A stretch of DNA of 37,062 nt from Ignavibacteriaceae bacterium (lineage in GTDB: Bacteria > Bacteroidota > Ignavibacteria > Ignavibacteriales > Ignavibacteriaceae), in assembly GCA_013359345.1 (NCBI GenBank), contig JABWCA010000007.1:1-37062 (forward strand), written 5' to 3'. A program made the translations under genes and the position numbers. This document shows positions 9,594-16,868 of this stretch, piece by piece; position 1 is the first letter of the stretch, and the number at the start of each line of letters is the position of its first letter. A model generated the notes under the pieces. That model ran no database searches, was not told the origin of the DNA, and saw only the letters and a program-made list of their open reading frames with translations.

Positions 9594-9606
9594 GTACTTT
9601 CTGTTA

Positions 9607-9637
9607 TTGTTATTGGTATCAGCCTTTAATAATTTTG
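9607..9637 (+). promoter_or_regulatory. Bacteroidota-type promoter of the tandem GH2-like domain gene
   Basis: TTG at 9607-9609 and a perfect TAnnTTTG element (TAATTTTG, 9630-9637) are separated by 20 nt, matching the -33/-7 promoter of Bacteroidota. Transcription would start around 9643, giving a leader of about 25 nt before the ATG at 9669. Confidence 0.7.
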
Positions 9638-9668
9638 CATAACAAAAAATTAATTTTTAGCTTGCGAG

Positions 9669-10721
9669 ATGAAACCCGGTTTTCTGATAATCATATTAGT
9701 TTTGATATGCAATACAGCTGCCTTTTCAAAGGAATGGGTGAAGGTGGTTGATTTATCAGGAAAATGGAAGTTTAAAATAGGCGATGAAGCCGCAAGATCT
9801 GAGCCTGATTACAACGATTCCGAATGGGGCACTATAAAGGTTCCCTCCGCATGGGAAAACCAGGGTTATCACGGGTACAACGGTTACGGCTGGTACCGTA
9901 AATCATTTGAAGGCACACCGGAGTTATACAACAAAATGCTTTCGGTTCACCTCGGGTATATTGATGATGTTGATGAAGTCTATATTAACGGTTACCTTGT
10001 GGGAGCTTCAGGTTCATTCCCCCCCGATTTCAAAACCGCTTACAATGCATACAGGGTTTATCCCGTTCCCAACACAATTTTAAAGACAAAAGGGCTCAAT
10101 GTCATTGCGGTAAGGGTGTATGATTCATACATTGAAGGGGGGATTTTAAGCGGCAATATTGGCATTTTTAACTATGAGGATCCTCTGCGGCCCGACTATT
10201 ACCTTGAAGGGGTCTGGAAATTCAGAACGGGTGATTCGCTGATTTACAAACAGACAAAATACAATGACGGCAACTGGGTGAATATTCTGGTTCCGGGATT
10301 CTGGGAGGAGCAGAGAGCCCCCGGTTATGACGGTGTTGCCTGGTACAGGAAAGAATTTGTTCTCACATCCTCTCTTAAAAACAGAAAGCTCGTTCTCCTT
10401 ATGGGCAAGATAGATGACTGGGATGAAGTCTATCTTAATGGTGTGAAAATAGGTGAAACAGGCGATATTGATAAGCTGAAAAAGCGGGGCTATGAAGGCG
10501 TTTCGGCTTATGAGGAAATCAGAGCATATTATATTCCCCCGGAGATTCTGCTTCAGGAAGGATCAAATGTTCTGGCAGTGCGGGTTTATGATAACTTCAT
10601 GCGGGGCGGTATTTACAGCGGGCCGGTGGGGCTCATGTATTCAGAGAAGTTTGAGAAAGCTGTAAAAGAACGTGAAAGAAAAAAGACTTTCTGGGAAAGA
10701 CTTTTCGGAGTTCTGGATTAG
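9669..10721 (+). CDS. Secreted protein with two tandem GH2-like sugar-binding domains
   Basis: This 350-residue protein has a signal peptide (about residues 1-20) and then two copies of a domain resembling the N-terminal jelly-roll (sugar-binding) domain of glycoside hydrolase family 2. Copy 1 spans about residues 26-168 and copy 2 about 176-330. The copies share matched landmarks: LSGKWKFKIGD and LEGVWKFRTGD; YGWYRKSF and VAWYRKEF; IDDVDEVYINGYLVG and IDDWDEVYLNGVKIG; NVIAVRVYDSYIEGG and NVLAVRVYDNFMRGG. No TIM-barrel or catalytic acid region is present, so it should bind rather than cut glycans. A charged C-terminal tail (KERERKKTFWERLFG) follows. It is a single gene with its own promoter. 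Location is probably periplasmic or surface; ligand unknown. Confidence 0.8.
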   Translation: MKPGFLIIILVLICNTAAFSKEWVKVVDLSGKWKFKIGDEAARSEPDYNDSEWGTIKVPSAWENQGYHGYNGYGWYRKSFEGTPELYNKMLSVHLGYIDDVDEVYINGYLVGASGSFPPDFKTAYNAYRVYPVPNTILKTKGLNVIAVRVYDSYIEGGILSGNIGIFNYEDPLRPDYYLEGVWKFRTGDSLIYKQTKYNDGNWVNILVPGFWEEQRAPGYDGVAWYRKEFVLTSSLKNRKLVLLMGKIDDWDEVYLNGVKIGETGDIDKLKKRGYEGVSAYEEIRAYYIPPEILLQEGSNVLAVRVYDNFMRGGIYSGPVGLMYSEKFEKAVKERERKKTFWERLFGVLD

Positions 10722-10840
10722 CTCTCTCCGCAGTGAATGATTTAAATTGCTGAAACTGCGCTGAATATGGAATGTGAACGGGGATTTTTATATTTTTACT
10801 TTTCAAATATTAAACCACAAAAAAGATTAATGGCGGGGCT

Positions 10841-12283
10841 ATGGAAATCACATCTTTAATTGCAATCCTTCTGGCATTTATTACCGGTTTACTCATTTCA
10901 TACCTGTATGCAAAATCAAAATTCAATCCTTCTGAAATTCAGCATGAATTTGACAAGGAAAAGGCACTCACCGGGGCAAAAACTGCGGCTCTTGAAAAAG
11001 ATCTGGAAGAGAAAAAACTGCTCATAGAAAACCTTAATTCCGAGATCAGACGATATTCGGAGACTGAAAAAGGGGACAAGGGAAAAATTGCCTCCCTTGA
11101 AACAACGGTGAAAAGAATTGATGAACTGAGTGCAGACCTGGTTAATAAGGAGAGGATGATTAATGCTTATCTTGAGGATATAAATCAAAAAACGGGCAGA
11201 ATTGCAGAGCTGGAAACAAGGATATCCGAAGAGAAGAAGCTCACCGAAGAAAAGCTGCGGCTTCTTAATGAGGCAAAGGAAAAATTCACCATTGAATTTC
11301 AGAATCTCGCAAATCAGATATTTGACGACAAATCTGCAAAATTTCAGGATATCAACAAAAACGGCATTGAATCTCTCCTTAATCCGTTTAAGGAACAGCT
11401 CGGCGAACTGAAGAAAAAAGTTGAAGAGAGTTACACTGATGACGCTAAAGACAGAAGCCAGATTATGACTCTCATAAATCAGCTAAAGGAGCAGAATCAG
11501 AAGCTTTCTGAAGATGCTCTCAATCTTACCAAAGCGCTCAAGGGTGAATCAAAGACCATGGGTATGTGGGGTGAAATGATTCTCGAAAAGGTTTTTGAAA
11601 GTTCAGGACTTGTTAAAGACCGTGAATATATTGTTCAGAAAACATTTTTCAACTCAAGGGGTGAAAGATTCATGCCCGATGCCGTTGTGAAGCTTCCAGA
11701 CAGCAAGGATATTATTATTGATTCAAAGGTATCGCTCGTTGATTATGAGAAATATTTCAATGCGGATGACCCGGCAGAGAAGGATCTTCATCTTAAAAAT
11801 CATATCGGTTCTGTAAGAAGACATATTGCAGGCCTGAGTTCAAAAGATTACACTGATCTGACGGGAATAAACACGGTTGATTATGTGCTGATGTTCATAC
11901 CGGTTGAAGCTGCATTTCATGCTGTTATTTCGCTCGATAAAGAAATTTATAATGAGGCATTTTCAAAGAAAGTTGTTCTGGTTGCCCCGTCAACACTTCT
12001 GGTAACCCTTAAAACCATTCACCTTAGCTGGCAGAGTGAGAAAAGGAACAGGAGCGCACAGGAAATTGCCGATACCGCTTCAGAAATGCTTGATAAATTT
12101 AAGGGCTTTCTTGATTCATTTGAAGATATCGGGAAAAGTATTTCAAAAGCGCATCAGAGTTATGAAAAGGCAAAAGGACAGCTTTCTGACGGAAGAGGAA
12201 ACCTTATGTCAAAAGCTCAGAAACTGCTCGATATGGGGGTTAAATCCAAACTGGAAATCACAGATTCCGGGAACAGTGAATAA
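10841..12283 (+). CDS. rmuC: DNA recombination protein RmuC homologue
   Basis: This 480-residue protein matches RmuC, a putative nuclease-related protein that limits inversions at short inverted repeats in Escherichia coli. Residues about 3-24 form one N-terminal membrane anchor. A long coiled coil with heptad-like Glu/Lys/Leu content covers about 30-220. The conserved RmuC domain begins near GESKTMGMWGEMILEKVFESSGL and includes FMPDAVVKLPDSKDIIIDSKVSL (the DSK-type PD-(D/E)XK-related core), VDYVLMFIPVEAAFHA and LVAPSTLLVTLKTI. A near-consensus -7 element (TATATTTT, 10789-10796) lies about 45 bp upstream. It is followed by a strong terminator, so it is a single transcription unit. Confidence 0.93.
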   Translation: MEITSLIAILLAFITGLLISYLYAKSKFNPSEIQHEFDKEKALTGAKTAALEKDLEEKKLLIENLNSEIRRYSETEKGDKGKIASLETTVKRIDELSADLVNKERMINAYLEDINQKTGRIAELETRISEEKKLTEEKLRLLNEAKEKFTIEFQNLANQIFDDKSAKFQDINKNGIESLLNPFKEQLGELKKKVEESYTDDAKDRSQIMTLINQLKEQNQKLSEDALNLTKALKGESKTMGMWGEMILEKVFESSGLVKDREYIVQKTFFNSRGERFMPDAVVKLPDSKDIIIDSKVSLVDYEKYFNADDPAEKDLHLKNHIGSVRRHIAGLSSKDYTDLTGINTVDYVLMFIPVEAAFHAVISLDKEIYNEAFSKKVVLVAPSTLLVTLKTIHLSWQSEKRNRSAQEIADTASEMLDKFKGFLDSFEDIGKSISKAHQSYEKAKGQLSDGRGNLMSKAQKLLDMGVKSKLEITDSGNSE

Positions 12284-12299
12284 TTTTGATAAATTATAT

Positions 12300-12340
12300 G
12301 GCTCCCTTTTAATCCTTTTTAAGGGAGCCCCCTCTTTTTC
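12300..12340 (+). terminator. Rho-independent terminator after rmuC
   Basis: A perfect 9-bp stem (GGCTCCCTT at 12300-12308 with AAGGGAGCC at 12321-12329) is followed after a few C by a T tract. Confidence 0.85.
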
Positions 12341-12420
12341 GTCCCTTTTCCTTCTGAATCTCATTAAAATTAAGTAAATTAATAGTTTAAACCCATCTTT
12401 TTCAAAAATATAAGGTCTAT

Positions 12421-13152
12421 ATGAAGAGAGAAATACACCGCTGGTGGAGCCCCAGATTACAAAAGGATATGGAAGTTGTTGTTTACGGACACTGGGGATT
12501 TTCATTACTGTTATTCCCGACAGCCGCAGCTGATTTTCTGGAGTATGAAAGATTTCAGCTTATTGATGCAATGCGTCCGCTGATAGAGGAAGGAAAAGTG
12601 AAGATTTTCTCAATCAACAGCATTAATAATGAAAGCTGGCTTCACAGCTCAATGATGCCCCATCATAAAGCTCTGAGGCATATGACCTTTAATTATTATG
12701 TTACCGATGAAGTTGTTCCCTTTATCAGAGACAACTGCAAAGGAAGTGTGGATATAGTGACTGCCGGTGCATCTTTTGGCGCGCTCCATGCCGCCAATAT
12801 CTTTTTCAGAAGGCCGGATCTCTTTAAAGGCACCATTGCAATGAGCGGTGTTTATGATCTGAAAGCTTACACCAAAGGCTATTATGATGAGAACGTTTAT
12901 TTCAACTCACCAGAGGATTATATCAAAAATCTTTCGGATCACGCCCTGCTTGAGGCTATGAGACATAATAAAAAAATCATCATTTCCACCGGACAGGGTT
13001 CTTATGAAGATCCGCAGTCTTCAATCAGATTCTCTCAGCTTCTCTGGTCAAAAGGCATTCCAAACGATCTTGAGGTCTGGGGACATGACATAACTCATGA
13101 CTGGCCGACCTGGAGAAAAATGCTTCCCTACTTTGTGAAAACCAAGTTCTGA
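12421..13152 (+). CDS. Alpha/beta-hydrolase, putative esterase (esterase D family type)
   Basis: This 243-residue cytoplasmic protein resembles the putative esterase family (PF00756) in its short, lid-free form. The nucleophile elbow is TAGASFGAL with S118. A C-terminal histidine in GHDITHDWPTWRKMLPYF is the likely catalytic base, and the acidic member probably lies in STGQGSYEDP. The starting region KREIHRWWSPRL and VVYGHWGFSLLLFPT is typical of the family in Bacteroidota. No signal peptide is present. The downstream beta-lactamase-like gene starts 5 bp after the stop, so the two are cotranscribed. The substrate is unknown; carboxylic esters or formylglutathione-like thioesters are possible. 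Confidence 0.82.
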   Translation: MKREIHRWWSPRLQKDMEVVVYGHWGFSLLLFPTAAADFLEYERFQLIDAMRPLIEEGKVKIFSINSINNESWLHSSMMPHHKALRHMTFNYYVTDEVVPFIRDNCKGSVDIVTAGASFGALHAANIFFRRPDLFKGTIAMSGVYDLKAYTKGYYDENVYFNSPEDYIKNLSDHALLEAMRHNKKIIISTGQGSYEDPQSSIRFSQLLWSKGIPNDLEVWGHDITHDWPTWRKMLPYFVKTKF

Positions 13153-13157
13153 ACAAG

Positions 13158-14423
13158 ATGAGTCTGTTAAAGGCTTTAGTTTTAGCGGTCGCCTTTGCAT
13201 CTGCCCTTTTTGCGCAGAATTTCTCCAAGGGCGACCCCCTTTTTCTCAAAAAACTTCTTGAAGAGAACAGAGACTCTCTTCTTGGGGTGACTGATAATCC
13301 CTCAAAATATAAACTTCAGATACTCTACACGCAGATAGAGAGAGACAGCGAAAATAACCCTTCATTCAGAACCTTCTCTTACAGGGTGAATGACACACTC
13401 TATTTTTATCCTGCCAGCACAGTTAAATTTCCCGCAGCCCTGATTGCGCTTGAAAAACTGAATGAAGCCGGTATAAACGGGCTGAACAGAAATTCATATT
13501 ATGTGGTTGATACCCCTTTTTCACCCACAACACCCGTCAAAGGGGACGTAACCAGCAAAAACGGAAAGGCAAGCATTGCGCATTATATCAAAAAGATTCT
13601 CCTTGTGAGTGATAATGATGCGTATAACCGGCTGTATGACTTTACCGGGCAGAAAGAGCTGAATGAACGGCTGCATCAGAAGGGTTTTAAGAGTGTCAGA
13701 CTTAATCACCGGCTGAGCATGGCGCTTGATTATGAAGGGAACAGATTCTCCAACGAAGTTAAATTCTATAATGATTCTGCTCTTGTTTATGTAAGCCCCC
13801 CAAAGTATAACAGTGATTCGGTTTACAATGATATGTACGGGCTGTTTATAGGCCTTGCTTATATCGGTGCAGACGGCGTGATCAAAAGACCGCTTGATTT
13901 CACGGTTAAAAACTATATCAGTCTCACTGATCTGCAGAAGATGCTGATTTCGGTGATGTTTCCTGCTGCCGTGAATCCCGCAATGCGGTTCAGTTTCAGT
14001 GAGTCAGACAGGCAGTTTCTGCTGAAATACATGTCGATGTATCCGCGTGAAAATGATTATCCTGAATACAGGAAACACTCTTGGTATACCGATAATTATG
14101 TAAAATTTCTGATGTTCGGAGATAATTATCCTTCAATTCCCGGAAATATCAGGATATTCAACAAGGTGGGCAACGCCTACGGATTTGTTATAGATAACGC
14201 ATATGTAGCAGATTTTGATGCGGGCATTGAATTCTTTCTCAGCGCAGTTATATACACCAATGAAGATGAGATACTGAATGATGACCGTTATGAATATGAA
14301 ACGGTTGCATTTCCTTTCATGGCACGGTTAGGCAGAATTATTTACAGGTACGAGCTTGCCAGAGAGAGAAAGAACAAACCTGATCTTAATGAGTTCAGGA
14401 TTGATTATTCCCGACCAGACTGA
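13158..14423 (+). CDS. Exported serine hydrolase, class A beta-lactamase-like fold
   Basis: This 421-residue protein has a signal peptide (MSLLKALVLAVAFASALFAQ) and a penicillin-recognising serine hydrolase fold of the beta-lactamase2 type (PF13354). The acylation motif is S87-T-V-K90 in YPASTVKFPAA. The SDN motif is at 151-153 in LLVSDNDAYNRLY. The third motif appears as KVG in IFNKVGNAYGFVIDNAYV, replacing the usual KTG. The omega-loop Glu that activates the deacylating water in class A enzymes is not seen at the expected distance; the region reads VRLNHRLSMALDY. It may therefore not be a drug-degrading beta-lactamase but a peptidoglycan-related or other hydrolase. It is the second gene after the esterase and overlaps the convergent HisH-like gene by 29 bp. 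Confidence 0.8.
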   Translation: MSLLKALVLAVAFASALFAQNFSKGDPLFLKKLLEENRDSLLGVTDNPSKYKLQILYTQIERDSENNPSFRTFSYRVNDTLYFYPASTVKFPAALIALEKLNEAGINGLNRNSYYVVDTPFSPTTPVKGDVTSKNGKASIAHYIKKILLVSDNDAYNRLYDFTGQKELNERLHQKGFKSVRLNHRLSMALDYEGNRFSNEVKFYNDSALVYVSPPKYNSDSVYNDMYGLFIGLAYIGADGVIKRPLDFTVKNYISLTDLQKMLISVMFPAAVNPAMRFSFSESDRQFLLKYMSMYPRENDYPEYRKHSWYTDNYVKFLMFGDNYPSIPGNIRIFNKVGNAYGFVIDNAYVADFDAGIEFFLSAVIYTNEDEILNDDRYEYETVAFPFMARLGRIIYRYELARERKNKPDLNEFRIDYSRPD

Positions 14424-14982
14424 TAAAATTCTTCATAAAAGTGACCCCATGCTCACCCGAAAGTTCGGGCAGAAACTGAAACGCATAATGATTATCGCAC
14501 GCAACACCCGTTGAATGACCCTTCTCTTTCAGCTCCATGCATTCAAGCACGTCATTAGGAACTTTATAAATTCTGTCATAATAAAGGCTGCACTCTTCGG
14601 GCAGGTTTTCGAGAAGTGATATTCTGTTGGTGATAACTGTCCTGTAGCTGCCGGGTTTCATTTTCACGGGATCAGCCTCAGTAAAACAATACGGAAAATA
14701 GCCAAGCCCGTCGGTATTCGTTCTCATGTATTCACACATAAGAAGAAATCCGCTTCCCAGCCCCAGAACAGGTTTATTCATTAACCTGAGCTGAGAAAAG
14801 AGATTCATAATCTTCAGCCTTTTGGCTGCCGAAATCGGGTCAGAAATATTAGGCAGTATAATACCGTCAGCCTTGAGAATGTCATATTCATTGATTGTGA
14901 TTTTATAATCAGTTCCTGCAGCAGTTCTCAGCAGGCTGATCAGTTCAGGGGAGGCGGTACCATAATCGATTACAGCTATCAT
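14395..14982 (-). CDS. HisH-like class I glutamine amidotransferase homologue, catalytically degenerate
   Basis: This 195-residue protein has the layout of HisH, the glutaminase subunit of imidazole glycerol phosphate synthase. It starts MIAVIDYGTAS, matching HisH MIAIIDYG, and has the PVLGLGSGFLLMCEY strand-turn-helix, DGLGYFP, and a C-terminal FQFLPELSGEHG block. The catalytic residues are missing. The nucleophile elbow G-x-C-x-G reads G-L-G-S-G, with Gly76 in place of Cys. The FHPE motif reads FLPE, with Leu171 in place of His, while Glu173 remains. The oxyanion-strand PGVG motif is also altered (PNIS). It should not hydrolyse glutamine. No hisF or other his gene is nearby. The intact reading frame and a good promoter argue that it is expressed and not a pseudogene. 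Its job is unknown. Confidence 0.75.
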   Translation of the reverse strand: MIAVIDYGTASPELISLLRTAAGTDYKITINEYDILKADGIILPNISDPISAAKRLKIMNLFSQLRLMNKPVLGLGSGFLLMCEYMRTNTDGLGYFPYCFTEADPVKMKPGSYRTVITNRISLLENLPEECSLYYDRIYKVPNDVLECMELKEKGHSTGVACDNHYAFQFLPELSGEHGVTFMKNFISLVGNNQS

Positions 14983-15007
14983 ATAACCAGATTTAATTTT
15001 TGTTCAT

Positions 15008-15038
15008 CAAACATAAGCAATAATTATTCAATAGGCAA
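15008..15038 (-). promoter_or_regulatory. Bacteroidota-type promoter of the HisH-like gene
   Basis: Read on the minus strand, TTG (15038-15036) is followed after exactly 20 nt by TATGTTTG (15015-15008), a perfect TAnnTTTG element. The start codon lies at 14982, giving a leader of about 20 nt. Confidence 0.7.
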
Positions 15039-15154
15039 AATGATATGAAGATTAAGTGGAAATATTCACAAAAGCAGCGCTTAATGCTCAGTTGATGTTG
15101 GTCTCCAAGATCCAAAAATATTCTACGGCGGGCCTATTATCAGACTGAGAACGG

Positions 15155-15193
15155 GAAAAAAATCCCGGAGGAGAAAAAATCCCCTTCCGGGAT
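15155..15193 (-). terminator. Rho-independent terminator of the DUF3298/zinc-ribbon operon
   Basis: On the minus strand an 8-bp stem (ATCCCGGA with TCCGGGAT, between 15193 and 15162) is followed by a T tract of about seven. It lies just downstream of the zinc-ribbon gene stop at 15202. Confidence 0.85.
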
Positions 15194-15201
15194 CCGAAAA
15201 A

Positions 15202-15861
15202 TCATTTGCTGAGAAGTTTTTTAAGGAAAGCGACTATCCATAACTGATCTTCACGATCAGCATACTCAAAAAACTTAATCTTTGTTTTGCCGTAAAATAC
15301 AGCCGGCACTTTCTGGGTCTTTGAAGAGTTGTAAGATTTGTTCCCGAGCTGCCATTCATCCATGCTTATCGCTTTTATATTTTCAAGAGGAATAGTCACA
15401 TCCTTTGAAACCGCGATTCTGCTTTTTATCACTCTTATTGAATCGGAACTCACAATAAGCCTCTGAACTTCGGTCATAGAATTAATTGAAAAAATGAACA
15501 TTCCTATACCTACAAACCAGAAAGGAATTGAGAACAAGGCGAAGAATCCGGCCTGAGAAGCCATAAGGGTCCAGAATGCAACAAAGGCGAGCCAGAAAAT
15601 TGAAAATACAAGCGTGGCACAGCCAACTGATTTTACACCTCCTTTGGGAAGGCTGATCTCATAAGACGAATCTGAAAGCTTATTGAGCTGCAGCCTTGAT
15701 GCGGCAGGCATCTTATCAGGCGTCACGTTATCCGGAGTGCCTTCAAAAACTTCGGAGATCCTGAAAACATGACCGCAGTTCTGACATTTGCCAAGGTCAG
15801 TACGGATATTCAGATCTTCGGGATTAATTTCCCGGCTGCATTTAGGACAATAAATGTTCAT
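15202..15861 (-). CDS. Zinc-ribbon membrane protein with PH-like tail (hypothetical)
   Basis: This 219-residue protein starts with a zinc ribbon made by two cysteine pairs, C5xxC8 and C26xxC29 (IYCPKCSR and GKCQNCGH). A linker is followed by two close membrane helices at about residues 78-128 (SVGCATLVFSIFWLAF, then LFSIPFWFVGIGMFIFSI). The C-terminal 90 residues alternate hydrophobic strands (RLIVSSDSIRVIKSR, VTIPLENIKAISMDEWQ, AVFYGKTKIKFFEY) and look like a bacterial PH-like domain. Function is unknown. It begins 21 bp after the DUF3298 gene, so both are probably read from one transcript that ends at the terminator at 15155-15193. Confidence 0.75.
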   Translation of the reverse strand: MNIYCPKCSREINPEDLNIRTDLGKCQNCGHVFRISEVFEGTPDNVTPDKMPAASRLQLNKLSDSSYEISLPKGGVKSVGCATLVFSIFWLAFVAFWTLMASQAGFFALFSIPFWFVGIGMFIFSINSMTEVQRLIVSSDSIRVIKSRIAVSKDVTIPLENIKAISMDEWQLGNKSYNSSKTQKVPAVFYGKTKIKFFEYADREDQLWIVAFLKKLLSK

Positions 15862-15882
15862 TTGTTCAATCTTTGCAAGTTG

Positions 15883-16653
15883 TTAATATCTGAATGGGCT
15901 GCTTTCAAGAAAGAGTCCTTTTATCTGATCAGCCGGTATGGTGAAAGTGATAACGCCGGCAGAATAGGGCGCAATTTCATAGTGATTATATGCAATATTC
16001 ATTCCGTTCATATCAAAAGTATAATTTTCTCCGAGATGAAACTGATCATCCGCAAACCAGTAACCTGATTCTGAAAGGGGAACCTCGGGATCCAGCCCTT
16101 CATGCTCCCTGAATAATTTTTCACCGATCTCAAGCAGTTGAGCCAGACCCTCTTCACCGAAGAATGACTCGAGTGTGTACTGTTCACCCGTCTGCGGATT
16201 AAGGTGACAGGTTACAGAGGTATAGTTTCCGTGAGCCCCGCCCATATAACCCCCTTCAGAAAACATGAGGGTCAGGTAACTGTCGTTATTAAAGTAACCT
16301 GTGGCAGAGTAGAAGTAATCCCAGAATTCACCTCCGAACATTTCACCGCTTTGTCTCATTTCCAGATTCATCTGTTCCATTTCCATGAACATTGTGTCAT
16401 AGCGCCCGATATCCGTCATGTTTAATCTGATGAACTCATTAAGCCAGGCACCATTTAAGTCCGGATTATCGACATTGAATACAGGATATTCGTAATCAAG
16501 CTGAACATAAGGATAACCATCAGGCGACCTTTCCGACCTCAGGGAGTCAGAAATTATAATGGCAACATTTCTGTCATGCATAGTGAGATTCTGGGCAGAT
16601 AACGCTGCGCAAAAGATAATCAGGGAAAAAACGAAAGAAATAATTCTGGTCAT
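15883..16653 (-). CDS. Exported DUF3298 domain protein (RsiV-like C-terminal fold)
   Basis: This 256-residue protein has a signal peptide (MTRIISFVFSLIIFCAALSAQ). Its body matches the DUF3298/DUF4163 pattern: VQLDYEYPVFNV near the start, the GGAHGNYTSVTCHLNPQTGE motif, then FFGEEGLAQLLEIGEKLF, and a C-terminal EIAPYSAGVITFTIP strand pair. The same domains form the extracellular part of RsiV anti-sigma factors, where they bind lysozyme, but no anti-sigma segment or membrane helix beyond the signal peptide is present here. It is likely periplasmic or lipoprotein-like, with unknown ligand. It is the first gene of a two-gene unit with the zinc-ribbon protein. No perfect promoter motif was found in the 215 bp before it. 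Confidence 0.8.
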   Translation of the reverse strand: MTRIISFVFSLIIFCAALSAQNLTMHDRNVAIIISDSLRSERSPDGYPYVQLDYEYPVFNVDNPDLNGAWLNEFIRLNMTDIGRYDTMFMEMEQMNLEMRQSGEMFGGEFWDYFYSATGYFNNDSYLTLMFSEGGYMGGAHGNYTSVTCHLNPQTGEQYTLESFFGEEGLAQLLEIGEKLFREHEGLDPEVPLSESGYWFADDQFHLGENYTFDMNGMNIAYNHYEIAPYSAGVITFTIPADQIKGLFLESSPFRY

Positions 16654-16868
16654 GTTAACTCATAATAATTGAAAAATAATAATTTATACTGCAGGGATTG
16701 TAAAAAGTGCCCGAAAGGATTCTGCAATTTAATATTTTAAGTTTAAACCGGGAGTGATTTTAATCCGTTTAATTGAATTTGCGGAGTTCCGGGGCAGCAA
16801 GGTCAATATGGTTAATTAACAAATATTCCTTATTTTTCGGGATAATGTAAATTTAAAGAGAAAACAAA

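Noticed and set aside
14983-15201. Possible gene remnant in the gap before the HisH-like gene (a frame reading GLQDPKIFYGGPIIRLRTG)
   Set aside because: The frame has no start, overlaps the terminator and zinc-ribbon gene end, and matches no family I recognise; the gap is accounted for by a promoter and a terminator.
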